A stretch of DNA of 64,000 nt from Thermasporomyces composti (GCF_003386795.1 NZ_QTUC01000001.1:1054001-1118000), one strand, 5' to 3'; positions 17,063-26,195 are shown, counted from the stretch's first letter. Notes: generated by a model not told the origin, from the letters alone. Program-made: numbers and translations.

Positions 17063-17574
17063 GATCGGTCCGACCCTGAGGTCCAGCCTGCCCTGTCGCC
17101 AGTATCGGTCCGGCCGCCGGTCCCCGTCCGCCAGGTCGCCGGCGACTGGCTGGTGGGCTCGACGGGCCGCGGCGCGCCGTCGGCTGGCTGGTAGGGATGG
17201 GCCTGGTGAGGGCGGGGACGGTCGACAGGCTCGGCGCGGCCGGGTCGCTGCGAGCCGGAGACGTCCCAGCCTCGCCGCGTGTTCCCCTCCTCGGATGCGA
17301 GGGAGCGCTCCAGCGCGGCGATCCGGGCGTCCCGCGCGGCGAGCTCGCGGGCCAGGTGCTCGATCACCTCATCGACCTCGTCCATGCGGTAGCCGCGGAG
17401 CACGACCGAGAACCGCACCTTCGACAGGTCGGCGGCGGTCATGGGCCGGCCCGCGGGGAGTCGTACCTCACGTCGGTCCGGGTAGGCGCGCGCCATCGCG
17501 CCGCCGCGTCCCGCAGCGACGGCGGCGGTGAGGCCGATGATGACGACCACGAGCACGACCCACAGCCAGGTCAT
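17059..17574 (-). CDS. Membrane-anchored DivIVA-domain protein
   Basis: The 171-residue protein begins with one transmembrane helix, TWLWVVLVVVIIGLTAAVA (2-20). A short DivIVA-like unit follows near 50-95 (LSKVRFSVVLRGYRMDEVDEVI) and runs into a coiled coil (to about 105). The tail is rich in Pro, Gly and Arg. ATG 17574 is chosen because a TG-extended CACGAT ends 7 nt upstream. The longer open frame lacks the membrane start. Such proteins may link division or growth sites to the membrane; the role here is inferred from the domain only. It heads the tag-ridA operon. Confidence 0.8.
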   Translation of the reverse strand: MTWLWVVLVVVIIGLTAAVAAGRGGAMARAYPDRREVRLPAGRPMTAADLSKVRFSVVLRGYRMDEVDEVIEHLARELAARDARIAALERSLASEEGNTRRGWDVSGSQRPGRAEPVDRPRPHQAHPYQPADGAPRPVEPTSQSPATWRTGTGGRTDTGDRAGWTSGSDRS

Positions 17575-17740
17575 GCCCCCGATCGTGCCATGCCGGGTCG
17601 ACGATGCGCACGCGTCGGCCAGGCGAGCGTCTCGAGCGCTTGGACATCCGCTGGCGGCGCCCACCGCGGTGCGCACCGCACGACGGGCGTCCCCGACCGG
17701 CCCCGCGGGACTCGATGCCGCATCCATCGACACGACACGG

Positions 17741-17746
17741 CAGGCT
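17741..17746 (+). promoter_or_regulatory. Probable -10 element CAGGCT of leaderless folP2
   Basis: CAGGCT ends 7 nt before ATG 17754. The same hexamer and spacing occur before dapD at 23014-23019. Confidence 0.4.
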
Positions 17747-17753
17747 GACCCTC

Positions 17754-18668
17754 ATGGCGGCGGGAGATGAACAGCGGCGATCGCGTCGGGCGACAGGGCC
17801 CGGTGGTCCACTACGGCTGGGGAGGCGCGAGTTCGGCCCCGACGAGTACGTCGTCATGGGGATCGTCAACCGGACACCGGACTCCTTCTACGACCGCGGC
17901 GCCACCTACGGCGAGTCCGCTGCCCTCGACCGCGTCGACCGTCTCGTCGAGGAAGGCGCGGAGATCATCGACATCGGCGGTGTGAAAGCCGGCCATGGCG
18001 AAGACGTCTCGGTCACTGAGGAGCTGCGACGCACGGCGTCGTTCGTCGCGACCGTCCGCGCTCGCTACCCCGACCTGGTCATCAGTGTCGACACCTGGCG
18101 TGCCCCGGTGGCGCGCGAGCTGTGCGCGGCCGGCGCTGACCTGATCAACGACACCTGGTCGGGCGCCGACCCCGAGCTGGTGGAGGTGGCCGCCGAGTAC
18201 GGCGTCGGGCTGGTCTGCTCCCACACCGGCGGCCTCGCGCCTCGGACCGACCCGCACCGGGTCAGCTATCCCGACGTGATGAGCGACGTGATCGAGCGGG
18301 TGGTCGGACTAGCCGAGCGGGCGGTAGCGGCCGGTGTTCGCGACGACGCCATCGTGGTGGACCCGACCCACGACTTCGGGAAGAACACTTGGCACTCCCT
18401 GGAGATCACGCGGCGGCTCCCCGAGCTGGTCGCGACGGGATGGCCGGTTCTGGTCGCGATGTCGCGCAAGGACTTCATCGGCGAGACTCTCGACCTCCCG
18501 GTCGAGGAGCGCCTCCCCGGGACGCTCGCGGCGACCGCGATCTGCGCCTGGGCGGGCGCCCGGGTGTTCCGCGCGCACGACGTCCGGGAGACCCGTCAGG
18601 TGCTCGACATGGTGGCGTCCATCCGAGGAGTGCGCCCGCCCAGCGTGGCTCGCCGTGGCCTCGCCTGA
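17754..18668 (+). CDS. folP2: Dihydropteroate synthase-like protein, FolP2 type
   Basis: The 304-residue protein has the TIM-barrel pterin-binding core. VMGIVNRTPDSFYDRGATY is the DHPS start motif, DVISVDTWR-like segments follow, and MSRKDFIGE is the pterin site. In the sulfonamide/pABA loop it reads DIGGVKAGHGEDVS rather than the DIGGESTRPG of true FolP1. This is the FolP2 signature; M. tuberculosis FolP2 (Rv1207) is reported to lack DHPS activity. The true role is therefore open. ATG 17754 is preferred over 17604 because of the leaderless -10 and because the extra 50 residues are not conserved-looking. Confidence 0.88.
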   Translation: MAAGDEQRRSRRATGPGGPLRLGRREFGPDEYVVMGIVNRTPDSFYDRGATYGESAALDRVDRLVEEGAEIIDIGGVKAGHGEDVSVTEELRRTASFVATVRARYPDLVISVDTWRAPVARELCAAGADLINDTWSGADPELVEVAAEYGVGLVCSHTGGLAPRTDPHRVSYPDVMSDVIERVVGLAERAVAAGVRDDAIVVDPTHDFGKNTWHSLEITRRLPELVATGWPVLVAMSRKDFIGETLDLPVEERLPGTLAATAICAWAGARVFRAHDVRETRQVLDMVASIRGVRPPSVARRGLA

Positions 18669-18752
18669 CCACCGTGTCGGGTCTCGTGACCGAAGCAGTC
18701 ACGCATCGAGAAAACAGGACTACATCCCGGCCGCGTCGTGGCAAGCTCTGGC

Positions 18753-19574
18753 ATGCCCTTCGACAGCCGGAGCTTCCGCGACCAGACCGTGCCCACCGGG
18801 TACGGCGCCGACCAGCGTGATCGAGCCCACCAGGCCGGCGGCCATCAGGCGAGCGCCGCCCAGCCCAGCGTCGACTGGGCCAGGGAGATCGTCGTCCGAC
18901 ACGTCCGCACGGCGTTCCCGACCCTGTGCGCGGCCCTGCTCTCTGGCTCGATCGTGCGTGCGGCCGCGACCGAGACGTCCGACATTGACGTCGTCGTCCT
19001 CCTCCCCGAGAGGGCCGGCAGCCGGCGGGAGACCACCACCTGGGACGGTGCGCCGGTGGACCTCTTCGTCTACGACCCGGACGGCCTGACCCGCTGGCTC
19101 GGCAAGGACACCCAAGGCCGTCGCCCGGTCCTCTGCTCGCTCCTCATCGACGGGCACGTGGTGGCGGGTGACGCGGCGGCCGCCGAGCAGGCCAAAGCGC
19201 TCGCCCGCAAGGTGTACGAGGCGGGTCCGGCGAAGCTCTCCGACGCCGAGCTGGACCGCCTGCGCTTCGAGGCGACCGATCTCATGCTCGATCTGCAGAG
19301 CACGGTCGACCGGTCCGAGGCGCTGCTGCTGGCCGCCATGCTCGTGCAGACGACCGGTGACCTGGTGCTCAACGCCGCGGGACGGTGGACGGGCCGGGGC
19401 AAGTGGCTTCCTCGCGAGCTCCGGGCATACGACCCCGAGCTCGCCAGGGACCTCGCCGCTGCTCACGACGACCTCGCGCGGACCGGGGACGCCGAGATGC
19501 TGATCCGCCTCGTCGACAACATCCTGGCGCGGCATGGCGGCCGGATGGTGGCTGGTCGCATGGAGGCCGGCTGA
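18753..19574 (+). CDS. Nucleotidyltransferase-domain protein
   Basis: The 273-residue protein carries a pol-beta-like nucleotidyltransferase motif, LLSGSIVRAAATETSDIDVVV, near residues 55-75. The GS and the paired aspartates (DID) bind metal and nucleotide. The rest is helical and resembles MNT/KNTase-like substrate domains. It could modify a small molecule, RNA or protein; nothing nearby identifies the target. A TG-extended CAAGCT lies 5 nt before the ATG. It is convergent with the LOG gene. Confidence 0.7.
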   Translation: MPFDSRSFRDQTVPTGYGADQRDRAHQAGGHQASAAQPSVDWAREIVVRHVRTAFPTLCAALLSGSIVRAAATETSDIDVVVLLPERAGSRRETTTWDGAPVDLFVYDPDGLTRWLGKDTQGRRPVLCSLLIDGHVVAGDAAAAEQAKALARKVYEAGPAKLSDAELDRLRFEATDLMLDLQSTVDRSEALLLAAMLVQTTGDLVLNAAGRWTGRGKWLPRELRAYDPELARDLAAAHDDLARTGDAEMLIRLVDNILARHGGRMVAGRMEAG

Positions 19575-19619
19575 ACCCACCGGGGTGCACCGCTCTCCGT
19601 CCGACGGTGCCAGCAAGGC

Positions 19620-20408
19620 TCAGCGGACGTCCAGGCGACGCTGCGCGGCGCACATGATGCGCACGACCTCGCTCACGTCGTCGGTGACGTGAAGGAGGTC
19701 CACGTCCTCGGGGCTGATGCGACCCGTCTTGGCCACCGTGTCCTGCAGCCAGTCCACGAGGCCGGACCAGTAGTCACTGCCCATGAGCACGATCGGGAAC
19801 GAGGTGACCTTCTTGGTCTGGACCAGGGTGAGCGCCTCGAAGAGCTCGTCGAACGTGCCGAAACCACCGGGGAAGACGACGAAGCCCTGGCTGTACTTGA
19901 CGAACATCGTCTTCCGGACGAAGAAGTACCGGAAGTTCAGCCCCAGGTCGACCCACTCGTTCAAGCCCTGCTCGAACGGCAGCTCGATGCCCAGGCCGAC
20001 CGAGACCCCGCCGGCCTCGCTCGCCCCCTTGTTGGCGGCTTCCATGATCCCCGGGCCACCGCCGGTGATCACGGCGAATCCCGCCTCGGCGAGCGCCCGG
20101 CCAACCCGCTCGGCCAGGGCGTACTCGGGGGCGCCCGCCGGCGTGCGCGCACTGCCGAAGACGCTGATCGCCGGGCCGAGCTCGGCGAGCGCGCCGAACC
20201 CCTCGATGAACTCCGCCTGGATGCGGAGCACCCGCCAGGGGTCGGTGTGCACCCAGTCGGCTGGGCCACGGGAGTCGAGCAGGCGCTGGTCGGTCGTGGT
20301 CGGCTGGACCTGACGGCCACGACGCACGACAGGGCCTTGCCGAACCTCCGCGCGGTGCTTGGGGCCGGTGGACGTCGGCTTGGGGAGAGCTTCGTCTACC
20401 TCGGACAT
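19620..20408 (-). CDS. LOG-family protein (TIGR00730)
   Basis: The 262-residue protein has the LOG signatures TGGGPGIMEAANKGA (about 115-130) and PGGFGTFDELFEAL (about 178-191). In active LOG enzymes PGGxGTxxE binds the nucleotide and removes ribose 5-monophosphate from cytokinin-type nucleotides. M. tuberculosis Rv1205 is such an enzyme and has the same neighbours. The N-terminal 60 residues are an added basic region. TACCCT lies 8 nt before the ATG, consistent with leaderless transcription. Confidence 0.9.
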   Translation of the reverse strand: MSEVDEALPKPTSTGPKHRAEVRQGPVVRRGRQVQPTTTDQRLLDSRGPADWVHTDPWRVLRIQAEFIEGFGALAELGPAISVFGSARTPAGAPEYALAERVGRALAEAGFAVITGGGPGIMEAANKGASEAGGVSVGLGIELPFEQGLNEWVDLGLNFRYFFVRKTMFVKYSQGFVVFPGGFGTFDELFEALTLVQTKKVTSFPIVLMGSDYWSGLVDWLQDTVAKTGRISPEDVDLLHVTDDVSEVVRIMCAAQRRLDVR

Positions 20409-20531
20409 CGGTGGGAAGGGTACGTGGCGTCAGCAGCTCATGCGACACGAGCCCACGACCCGATACGGCACGTCACCGTCCGGATACACGGCATGGGGAG
20501 GGGTGTCCCCCGCAGAGCGTGGCGTCGTCGA

Positions 20532-21593
20532 CTAGCCAGCCAGCCAGCCGCGCAGTCGCTCCTCACACTGGTACAGCTCGTCGACGTCGACGTACTCATC
20601 CGGGGTGTGAGCGAGCTGGGGCTCGCCGGGCCCGTAGTTGACCGCCGGAACACCCAGCTCAGCGAACCGCGCGACGTCCGTCCAGCCGAACTTCGGCCTC
20701 GGCTCCCCACCGACGGCCGCCACGAACGCGGCGGCCGCGGGTCGGTGCAGACCCGGAGCCGCGGCGGGGGCGCTGTCGCGCAGTTCCACCTCGTACCCGT
20801 GCATGAGCGACCGCACGTGTTCGAAGGCCTCGTCCGGCGACCGGTCCGGTGCGAAGCGGTAGTTGATCGTCACTCGGCACTCGTCGGGGATCACGTTCCC
20901 CGCGACCCCACCGCTGATCCCGACCGCGTTGAGGCCCTCCCGATAGACCAACCCGTCGACCGGTACCTGTCGCGGCTCGTAGCTGGTCAACCGGTTGAGC
21001 ACGTCGGCCGCCTTGTGGACGGCGTTCTCCCCCATCCAGGCCCGCGCGCTGTGAGCCCGCTTGCCGCGCACGATGACGTCGGCGCGCAACGTGCCCTGAC
21101 AGCCGCCCTCGACATGGGCCGCGGACGGTTCCATCAAGACGGCGAAGTCAGCGGCGAGCAGGTCGGGGTGCTCCCGCGAGAGCCGGCCCAGTCCGTTCCG
21201 CTCCGCCTCGATCTCCTCGCAGTCGTAGAAGACGTACGTCACGTCCCGGACGGGTTCGGTGACCGTCGCGGCCAGCCGGAGCGCCACCGCCACCCCACCC
21301 TTCATGTCGCACGCACCGAGGCCGTAGACACGATCGCCCACGCGACGCGACGGCAGGTTGCCCGCAGGCGGCACGGTGTCGAGGTGCCCGGCGAGCACGA
21401 CCCGTTCCGATCGGGCCAGCTCGGTCCGGGCCACCACCGTGTTGCCAAAGCGCCAGGTCGTCAGGTGAGGGAGGGTGCGCAGCGCGGCTTCCACCGCGTC
21501 GGCGAGCTCGGCCTCGTTCCCGCTCACCGACTCCACATCGATGAGCGCGGCGGTCAACGTGGCGACGTCGGCGTGGATGTCGAGGCTGGCCAT
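20532..21593 (-). CDS. dapE: Succinyl-diaminopimelate desuccinylase
   Basis: The 353-residue M20-family enzyme releases succinate to give LL-diaminopimelate, for lysine and peptidoglycan. Metal ligands appear in LAGHLDTVPP, in GLGACDMKGGVAVAL and in YDCEEIEAERNGLG, followed by VLMEPSAAHVEGGCQGT and a dimerisation domain. CAGACT with a TG extension lies 6 nt before the ATG, so it is probably leaderless. dapD (23027-23968) and dapC (29030-30121) complete the succinylase branch in this window. Confidence 0.93.
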   Translation of the reverse strand: MASLDIHADVATLTAALIDVESVSGNEAELADAVEAALRTLPHLTTWRFGNTVVARTELARSERVVLAGHLDTVPPAGNLPSRRVGDRVYGLGACDMKGGVAVALRLAATVTEPVRDVTYVFYDCEEIEAERNGLGRLSREHPDLLAADFAVLMEPSAAHVEGGCQGTLRADVIVRGKRAHSARAWMGENAVHKAADVLNRLTSYEPRQVPVDGLVYREGLNAVGISGGVAGNVIPDECRVTINYRFAPDRSPDEAFEHVRSLMHGYEVELRDSAPAAAPGLHRPAAAAFVAAVGGEPRPKFGWTDVARFAELGVPAVNYGPGEPQLAHTPDEYVDVDELYQCEERLRGWLAG

Positions 21594-21624
21594 GGCGGCA
21601 GTCTGCCAGTCCTCGACGGCGCGG

Positions 21625-22623
21625 TCAGGGCGAGCCTCGTCCCGCCGCGGCGACGAGCTTGTCGAAGAGGGCGTCGGTCCGCTCGTCGACCACCTTGTGC
21701 TCCGGGTGGGCGTCGTACCACTCGACGATCTCGCGCGCGCCTTGGCTGAACGGCACCGTCGCCACGTAATCCGGTACGAGCGCCTTCACCTTCGTGTTGT
21801 CGAAGATCACCGAGTGCGCCTTGTCGCCCAGGAGCGGGCCGGCGAGGCGAGGCTCGGCCGCGGCGATCGTCTCCGAGGCGACGTGGACCAGGCGCGGCTC
21901 CACCCCGGCAGCGGACGCCATCGCGGCGTAGATCTGGTTCCAGGTCAGCACCTCGTCGGAGGTGATGTGGAAGCTGTCACCGATCGCCTGGGGACGGCCG
22001 AGAAGGCCGACGAAGGCCTTCGCGAAGTCGGTGTGGTGCGTCAGCGTCCACAGCGAGGTGCCGTCACCGTGCACGACCACGGGCAAGCCGCGCCGCATGC
22101 GGTCCACGGCGGTCCAGCCGCCGGTCAGCGGGACGGACGTTCGGTCGTAGGTGTGCGACGGTCGCACGATCGTGGCCGGGAAGCCGCTGTCGCGATAGGC
22201 CGCGACGAGCACCTCCTCGCAGGCGATCTTGTCCCGGGAGTATGCCCAGTACGGGTTGCGCAGCGGAGTGGACTCCACGATGGGCAGCCGCTCCGGAGGC
22301 TTCTGGTAGGCCGAGGCCGAGCTGATGAAGACGTACTGGCCGACCCGGCCGGCGAAAAGCTCGATGTCGGCTCGTACGTGGTCGGGCGTATACGCCACGA
22401 AGTCGACGACCACGTCGTACTCGCGGCCGCCGAGCGCCGACCGCGCAGCGTCGACGTCGCGAACGTCGGCTCGCAGGACTCTGGCGCCCTCGGGGAGCGG
22501 CCGTAGGGAGGTCCGACCGCGGGTGAGGACGGTGAGGTCGTGTCCCGCCTCGAGCGCGCGAGCGGCACAGGCGGAGCTGATGATGCCGGTGCCGCCGATG
22601 AACAGGATCGACAAGGACGCCAT
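21625..22623 (-). CDS. NAD-dependent epimerase/dehydratase (extended SDR)
   Basis: The 332-residue protein has an N-terminal Rossmann loop, ILFIGGTGIISSACA. The active-site YSRDK is in SSASAYQ...PYWAYSRDK, giving the S...YxxxK triad of extended SDRs. The C-terminal DSFHITSDEVLTWNQIYAAM is typical of atypical SDRs acting on nucleotide sugars. The substrate is unknown. ATG 22623 is chosen because GAAAGG lies about 9 nt upstream; a longer frame would translate the 14-bp repeats. Confidence 0.8.
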   Translation of the reverse strand: MASLSILFIGGTGIISSACAARALEAGHDLTVLTRGRTSLRPLPEGARVLRADVRDVDAARSALGGREYDVVVDFVAYTPDHVRADIELFAGRVGQYVFISSASAYQKPPERLPIVESTPLRNPYWAYSRDKIACEEVLVAAYRDSGFPATIVRPSHTYDRTSVPLTGGWTAVDRMRRGLPVVVHGDGTSLWTLTHHTDFAKAFVGLLGRPQAIGDSFHITSDEVLTWNQIYAAMASAAGVEPRLVHVASETIAAAEPRLAGPLLGDKAHSVIFDNTKVKALVPDYVATVPFSQGAREIVEWYDAHPEHKVVDERTDALFDKLVAAAGRGSP

Positions 22624-22642
22624 GCGCACCATCCTTTCGTCG

Positions 22643-22680
22643 GAGGCCCTTCGCGAGAGGCCCTTCATCAGAGGCCCTTC
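22643..22680. repeat. Three direct repeats GAGGCCCTTC at 14-bp period
   Basis: GAGGCCCTTC occurs at 22643-22652, 22657-22666 and 22671-22680. The copies lie just upstream of the epimerase start, in the dapD/epimerase divergent region. They may be an operator array or slippage product. Confidence 0.7.
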
Positions 22681-22852
22681 GCTGGGAAGGCCCCTCAGGT
22701 CGCGTCGTACAGGGGTCCGCCACCCTCGTCCCTCGGCGTTGTCCTCGTCGGCATTGGGAAGCGGCCCTCCTCCCCCTGCGTGGCCGGCATCCTTCCACCG
22801 ATCCGGCGGCGAGCGGCGCTCGTGTCCGATCTTGGTGCCTGATCGCGCGCCC

Positions 22853-22899
22853 GACCGCGGTGGTGGACCGCGGTGTCCGATCAGGGCGACCGATCAGGG
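22853..22899. promoter_or_regulatory. Two pairs of 10-bp direct repeats at 13-bp spacing upstream of dapD
   Basis: GACCGCGGTG is at 22853-22862 and 22866-22875. CCGATCAGGG is at 22877-22886 and 22890-22899. Each pair is spaced by 13 bp. The cluster begins about 170 bp before dapD. No other gene is seen in 22624-23026, so a regulatory role is the simplest idea. Confidence 0.4.
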
Positions 22900-23013
22900 T
22901 CCGGCGGACGACCCGTGACGGCCGATCACGGCGGTCACCGGACGCCCACGACGAGCGGCTGGAGGACGGACCGATGTTCGTGGACCCCCGCCACGGCCGT
23001 CGACCTGGTCTGG

Positions 23014-23019
23014 CAGGCT
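23014..23019 (+). promoter_or_regulatory. Probable TG-extended -10 element CAGGCT of leaderless dapD
   Basis: TGGCAGGCT ends 7 nt before the dapD ATG, and no ribosome site is visible. Confidence 0.45.
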
Positions 23020-23026
23020 GAGATCC

Positions 23027-23968
23027 ATGAGCGACGCACCTGGCGCCTGGGGCTTTGGAATCGCCACGACCACGTTCGAGGGCAAGATCCTCGACACCTG
23101 GTATCCGGATCCGAAGCTGGGCCGACCCACGGCCGACAACGACGATCCACCGGCCGAGCTTCGGGCGCTCGAGGGTGACGACGAGCTGCGACGGGTCCGT
23201 CGGACCGTCGTCCGGACGGTCGTCGACTCACTCGACGAGCCGCCCGCCGACGTGCCCGACGCCTACCTGCGGTTGCACCTTTTGTCCCATCGGATCATCC
23301 GCCCGCGCGAGGCCAACCTCGACGGGATCTTCAAGGTGCTGCCCAACGTGGTGTGGACCAGCCTCGGCCCGTGCGACCCCGAGGGGTTCGAGGTGACTCG
23401 CCTCCGGCTCCGCGCCGCGGGACGCGAGGTCACCGTCCACGGCGTCGACAAGTTCCCGCGGATGGTCGACTACGTCGTCCCGACCGGGGTGAGGATCGCG
23501 GACGCCGACCGTGTGCGCCTCGGCGCTCACCTGGCGGAAGGCACGACGGTCATGCACGAGGGGTTCGTCAACTTCAACGCCGGGACGCTCGGTGCCTCGA
23601 TGGTCGAGGGTCGGATCTCCGCCGGCGTCATCGTCGACGAGGGGTCCGACATCGGCGGCGGCGCCTCGATCATGGGCACCCTCTCCGGCGGCGGCACTCA
23701 GGTGATCTCGGTAGGCAAGCGGTGCCTGATCGGCGCGAACGCCGGCATCGGCATCTCGCTCGGCGACGACTGCATCGTCGAGGCGGGGTGCTACGTCACC
23801 GCCGGCGCGAAGGTTCGGCTGCGCGGCGGTGAGATCGTCAAGGCAGTCGAACTGTCCGGCACCCCCGGCCTGCTCTTCCGACGGAACAGCATGACCGGTG
23901 CGCTGGAGGCGATCCCACGAGGGGGCACGACCATCCAGCTGAATACGGCACTGCACGCCCACAACTGA
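23027..23968 (+). CDS. dapD: 2,3,4,5-tetrahydropyridine-2,6-dicarboxylate N-succinyltransferase
   Basis: The 313-residue protein matches the actinobacterial DapD type. [20 protein letters not shown] opens the N-terminal domain. A left-handed beta-helix follows (about 155-285), with [20 protein letters not shown], the E in [20 protein letters not shown] and [14 protein letters not shown]. It adds succinate from succinyl-CoA in lysine/meso-DAP synthesis. Its TGA overlaps the next ATG by one base, so the secreted lysozyme-like gene is co-translated. Confidence 0.95.
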   Translation: MSDAPGAWGFGIATTTFEGKILDTWYPDPKLGRPTADNDDPPAELRALEGDDELRRVRRTVVRTVVDSLDEPPADVPDAYLRLHLLSHRIIRPREANLDGIFKVLPNVVWTSLGPCDPEGFEVTRLRLRAAGREVTVHGVDKFPRMVDYVVPTGVRIADADRVRLGAHLAEGTTVMHEGFVNFNAGTLGASMVEGRISAGVIVDEGSDIGGGASIMGTLSGGGTQVISVGKRCLIGANAGIGISLGDDCIVEAGCYVTAGAKVRLRGGEIVKAVELSGTPGLLFRRNSMTGALEAIPRGGTTIQLNTALHAHN

Positions 23969-24864
23969 TGATCCGCAAGATCCTTGGCTACCTGCTCATC
24001 GCGCTCATCGCCGGTGGTCTTGTCGTCGTGGGCTCGGTCGTCGCGAGCGAGCTCATCCTCCGCCAGCCGCTCAAGGAGCACTGCTCGGCGTCGGCGGGTG
24101 GCGCGACGGTGCGGCTGACGGTCGAGGAGGCGGAGAACGCCGCGCTCATCTCCGCCCTGTCGATCCGTCTCGGGATGCCACCTCGGGCCGCGACCATCGC
24201 CCTCGCGACGGCGTTCCAGGAGTCGGGGATGCGCAACATCGACTACGGCCACCTCGACTCCCTGGGCCTCTTCCAGCAGCGACCGAGCCAGGGTTGGGGC
24301 TCCCCGGAGCAGATCCTCGATCCCTACTACTCGACGACGACCTTCTACACGGCGCTCGCGAAGGTCGACGGCTACACGGAGATGGAGATCGCGGACGCGG
24401 CTCAGAAGGTCCAGATCTCCGCTGACGGCAGCGCCTACGCCCAGCATGAGCCGGGCGCGCGGGCGCTCGCCTCGTCCCTGACCGGGTACTCCCCCGGCGG
24501 GTTCTTCTGTGCGTTGCGGGATGACGAGCCGCGGGCCGCGCGTCCGGACGGGTTGCGTGCCGAGCTGACCAAGGCGTTCGGCGACCGGGCGGGTCCGGCC
24601 AGGGTTCGTCGCGACGCCGACACCCGTGCCGCAGGTCTGGGACGAGGCGACGAGGCGACGGCCGTCGTCGAGGTCGACCCGCCCTCCTCGTCGACCGGGT
24701 GGGCAGTCGCGCAGTGGGCCGTCGCCTACGCCAAGCGGTACGGCGTCACGGAGGTCTCCTACGACGGACGCGTGTGGTCGCTGGAGGACTCGTCCGAGGG
24801 CTGGCACGACGGCGAGAACGCGCCATCGAACCGGGTCCTCATCGCCTTCGACGAGAGGCGCTGA
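23968..24864 (+). CDS. Membrane-anchored or secreted lysozyme-like protein
   Basis: The 298-residue protein starts with a signal anchor (about 5-28). A domain containing ALATAFQESGMRNIDYGHLDSLGLFQQRPSQGWG follows (about 72-105). The ESG...GLFQQRPSQGWG pattern is that of an actinobacterial family with a lysozyme/transglycosylase-like fold and a possible catalytic Glu. The C-terminal 100 residues form a second small domain ending in SNRVLIAFDERR. Coupling to dapD (TGATG overlap) ties it to peptidoglycan precursor supply. Cell-wall hydrolysis is an inference from the motif and context. Confidence 0.65.
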   Translation: MIRKILGYLLIALIAGGLVVVGSVVASELILRQPLKEHCSASAGGATVRLTVEEAENAALISALSIRLGMPPRAATIALATAFQESGMRNIDYGHLDSLGLFQQRPSQGWGSPEQILDPYYSTTTFYTALAKVDGYTEMEIADAAQKVQISADGSAYAQHEPGARALASSLTGYSPGGFFCALRDDEPRAARPDGLRAELTKAFGDRAGPARVRRDADTRAAGLGRGDEATAVVEVDPPSSSTGWAVAQWAVAYAKRYGVTEVSYDGRVWSLEDSSEGWHDGENAPSNRVLIAFDERR

Positions 24865-24867
24865 GCC

Positions 24868-26195
24868 TCACGCCCACCCGTCGGGCACACGTGTCGGGGG
24901 TGGGGTCGACACACCCATCGACGAGCGGTACCAGTGCTGAGCGCGGCGAGAGGACGACCGTGCGCCGAGCGCCACCACGACCCAGACGACGCCCGCGAAG
25001 AGGGCCGTGGTTCCCGCGAGCGGGACGGCGACACTCATCAAGTCGTCGGGCAGGAGGAGGAACCCACACCGACCGCCAGCCCGAGGACGCCCGAGACCGC
25101 GAGCCAGCCACTGCCCAGCAAGCCCGCTGCTGCCAGCATCAAGTCGGCGAAGCCGGCCAGCAGCCACGCGATGGCGAGGGTCCCCATGACCAGGACGACG
25201 TCCGTCACCAGGCCTCGGAGGCTGAGCACGCCGGCGACCAGCGCGAGGGAACCCACCAGTGCGGAGTACGTCAGCTCCACCACGGTGCTGGTCTCCCGAG
25301 CCACGATGGCGGCGGTGACGCGGGTCGCCCCGGTGGTGAACAACCACGCACCGACGAGGAGGGCGAAGAACAGGAGGCCTCGCCGGCTCGAGGTGAGGAC
25401 CGCCGCCCCGAACCCGAGACTCAGCACGCCGAGGCAGAACGGGAGACCCCACGGAACGGCCAGGACGACGAGCTCGTCGTCGAGCTCGTCGTCGAGCGTC
25501 GTGGTGAGCCCCGCGTCGGGCACCACAGCGCCGTTCGGTACGAGATCGCCACGGTGTGTCTCAACGGCGACGGCCTGGTCGTCGGCACCCCGCCCGTCCG
25601 CGGCACGGTCAGCCGACCCCGACGTCTTCGGGGACGCCGCGTCGCTGGTCGCCCCTATGTCATCGGTGGGCTTTAGGTCATCGGTGGACGCTGCGCCATC
25701 GGTGAGAGCGGTGTCATCGGTGAGAGCGGCGTCATCCCTCGACACGGTGTCGTTGGACGGCCCTGTTCCATCTGTCGACCCTGTTCCATCGGTCGAGCCC
25801 GTGCCCACGGGGGACACCGCGTCGTCGGCCGGCGCTGGGTCACGAGTTGGCGCTGAGTCACTAGTTGGCACTGGGTCACTAGTTGGCACTGGGTCACTAG
25901 TTGGCACTGGGTCACTAGTTGGCACTGGGTCCCTGGCCAGCGCTGGGCCAGCGGCCGGGTCAAGGGTCGACTCGGTGTCCCTCGCCGCCGCCTCACCGGT
26001 CGCCGCTGTCCCATTGGTGGCGGCCGCCTCACCAGTCGCCGCTGTCTCACTGTTCGACGCTCCGGTATCGGGCGCCCCTGGGACATCACGCTCCCCTGGG
26101 GCGACCACCGACGTTGTGTCACTCGCCCCTGGGTGACTCGTCGACGCCGGGTCGCTGATCGATATGGCGTTCGCAGACCTCGCGCTCGTGGACAT
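24868..26195 (-). pseudogene. Repeat-rich DUF308-like membrane protein, frameshifted
   Basis: Translation from ATG 26195 (GGGGGGAG 8 nt upstream) gives a long Asp/Thr/Ser/Pro/Ala-rich N-terminal half with DPVPTS repeats. Five or six membrane helices follow (LPFCLGVLSLGFGAAVL to WLAVSGVLGLAVGVG). The frame then shifts near 25063-25065. After 7 more residues it stops, while the next frame continues the membrane helix (FLLLPDDLMSVAVPLAGTT) to a stop at 24868. One extra G in the GGG run would restore a protein of about 442 residues. This is either a real null or phase-variable allele or a sequencing error. The helix pattern resembles HdeD/DUF308 proteins; the function is unknown. Confidence 0.65.
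25840..25929. repeat. 18-bp coding tandem repeat, four perfect copies plus one degenerate
   Basis: TCACTAGTTGGCACTGGG repeats exactly at 25858, 25876, 25894 and 25912. A diverged copy precedes it at 25840. On the minus strand each unit encodes DPVPTS, so copy changes keep the frame. The unit is less GC-rich than its surroundings. Confidence 0.9.

Noticed and set aside
19689-21749. A 686-codon plus-strand frame opposite the LOG and dapE genes
   Set aside because: It spans two well-identified genes and their gap on the opposite strand and has the composition of an antisense shadow.
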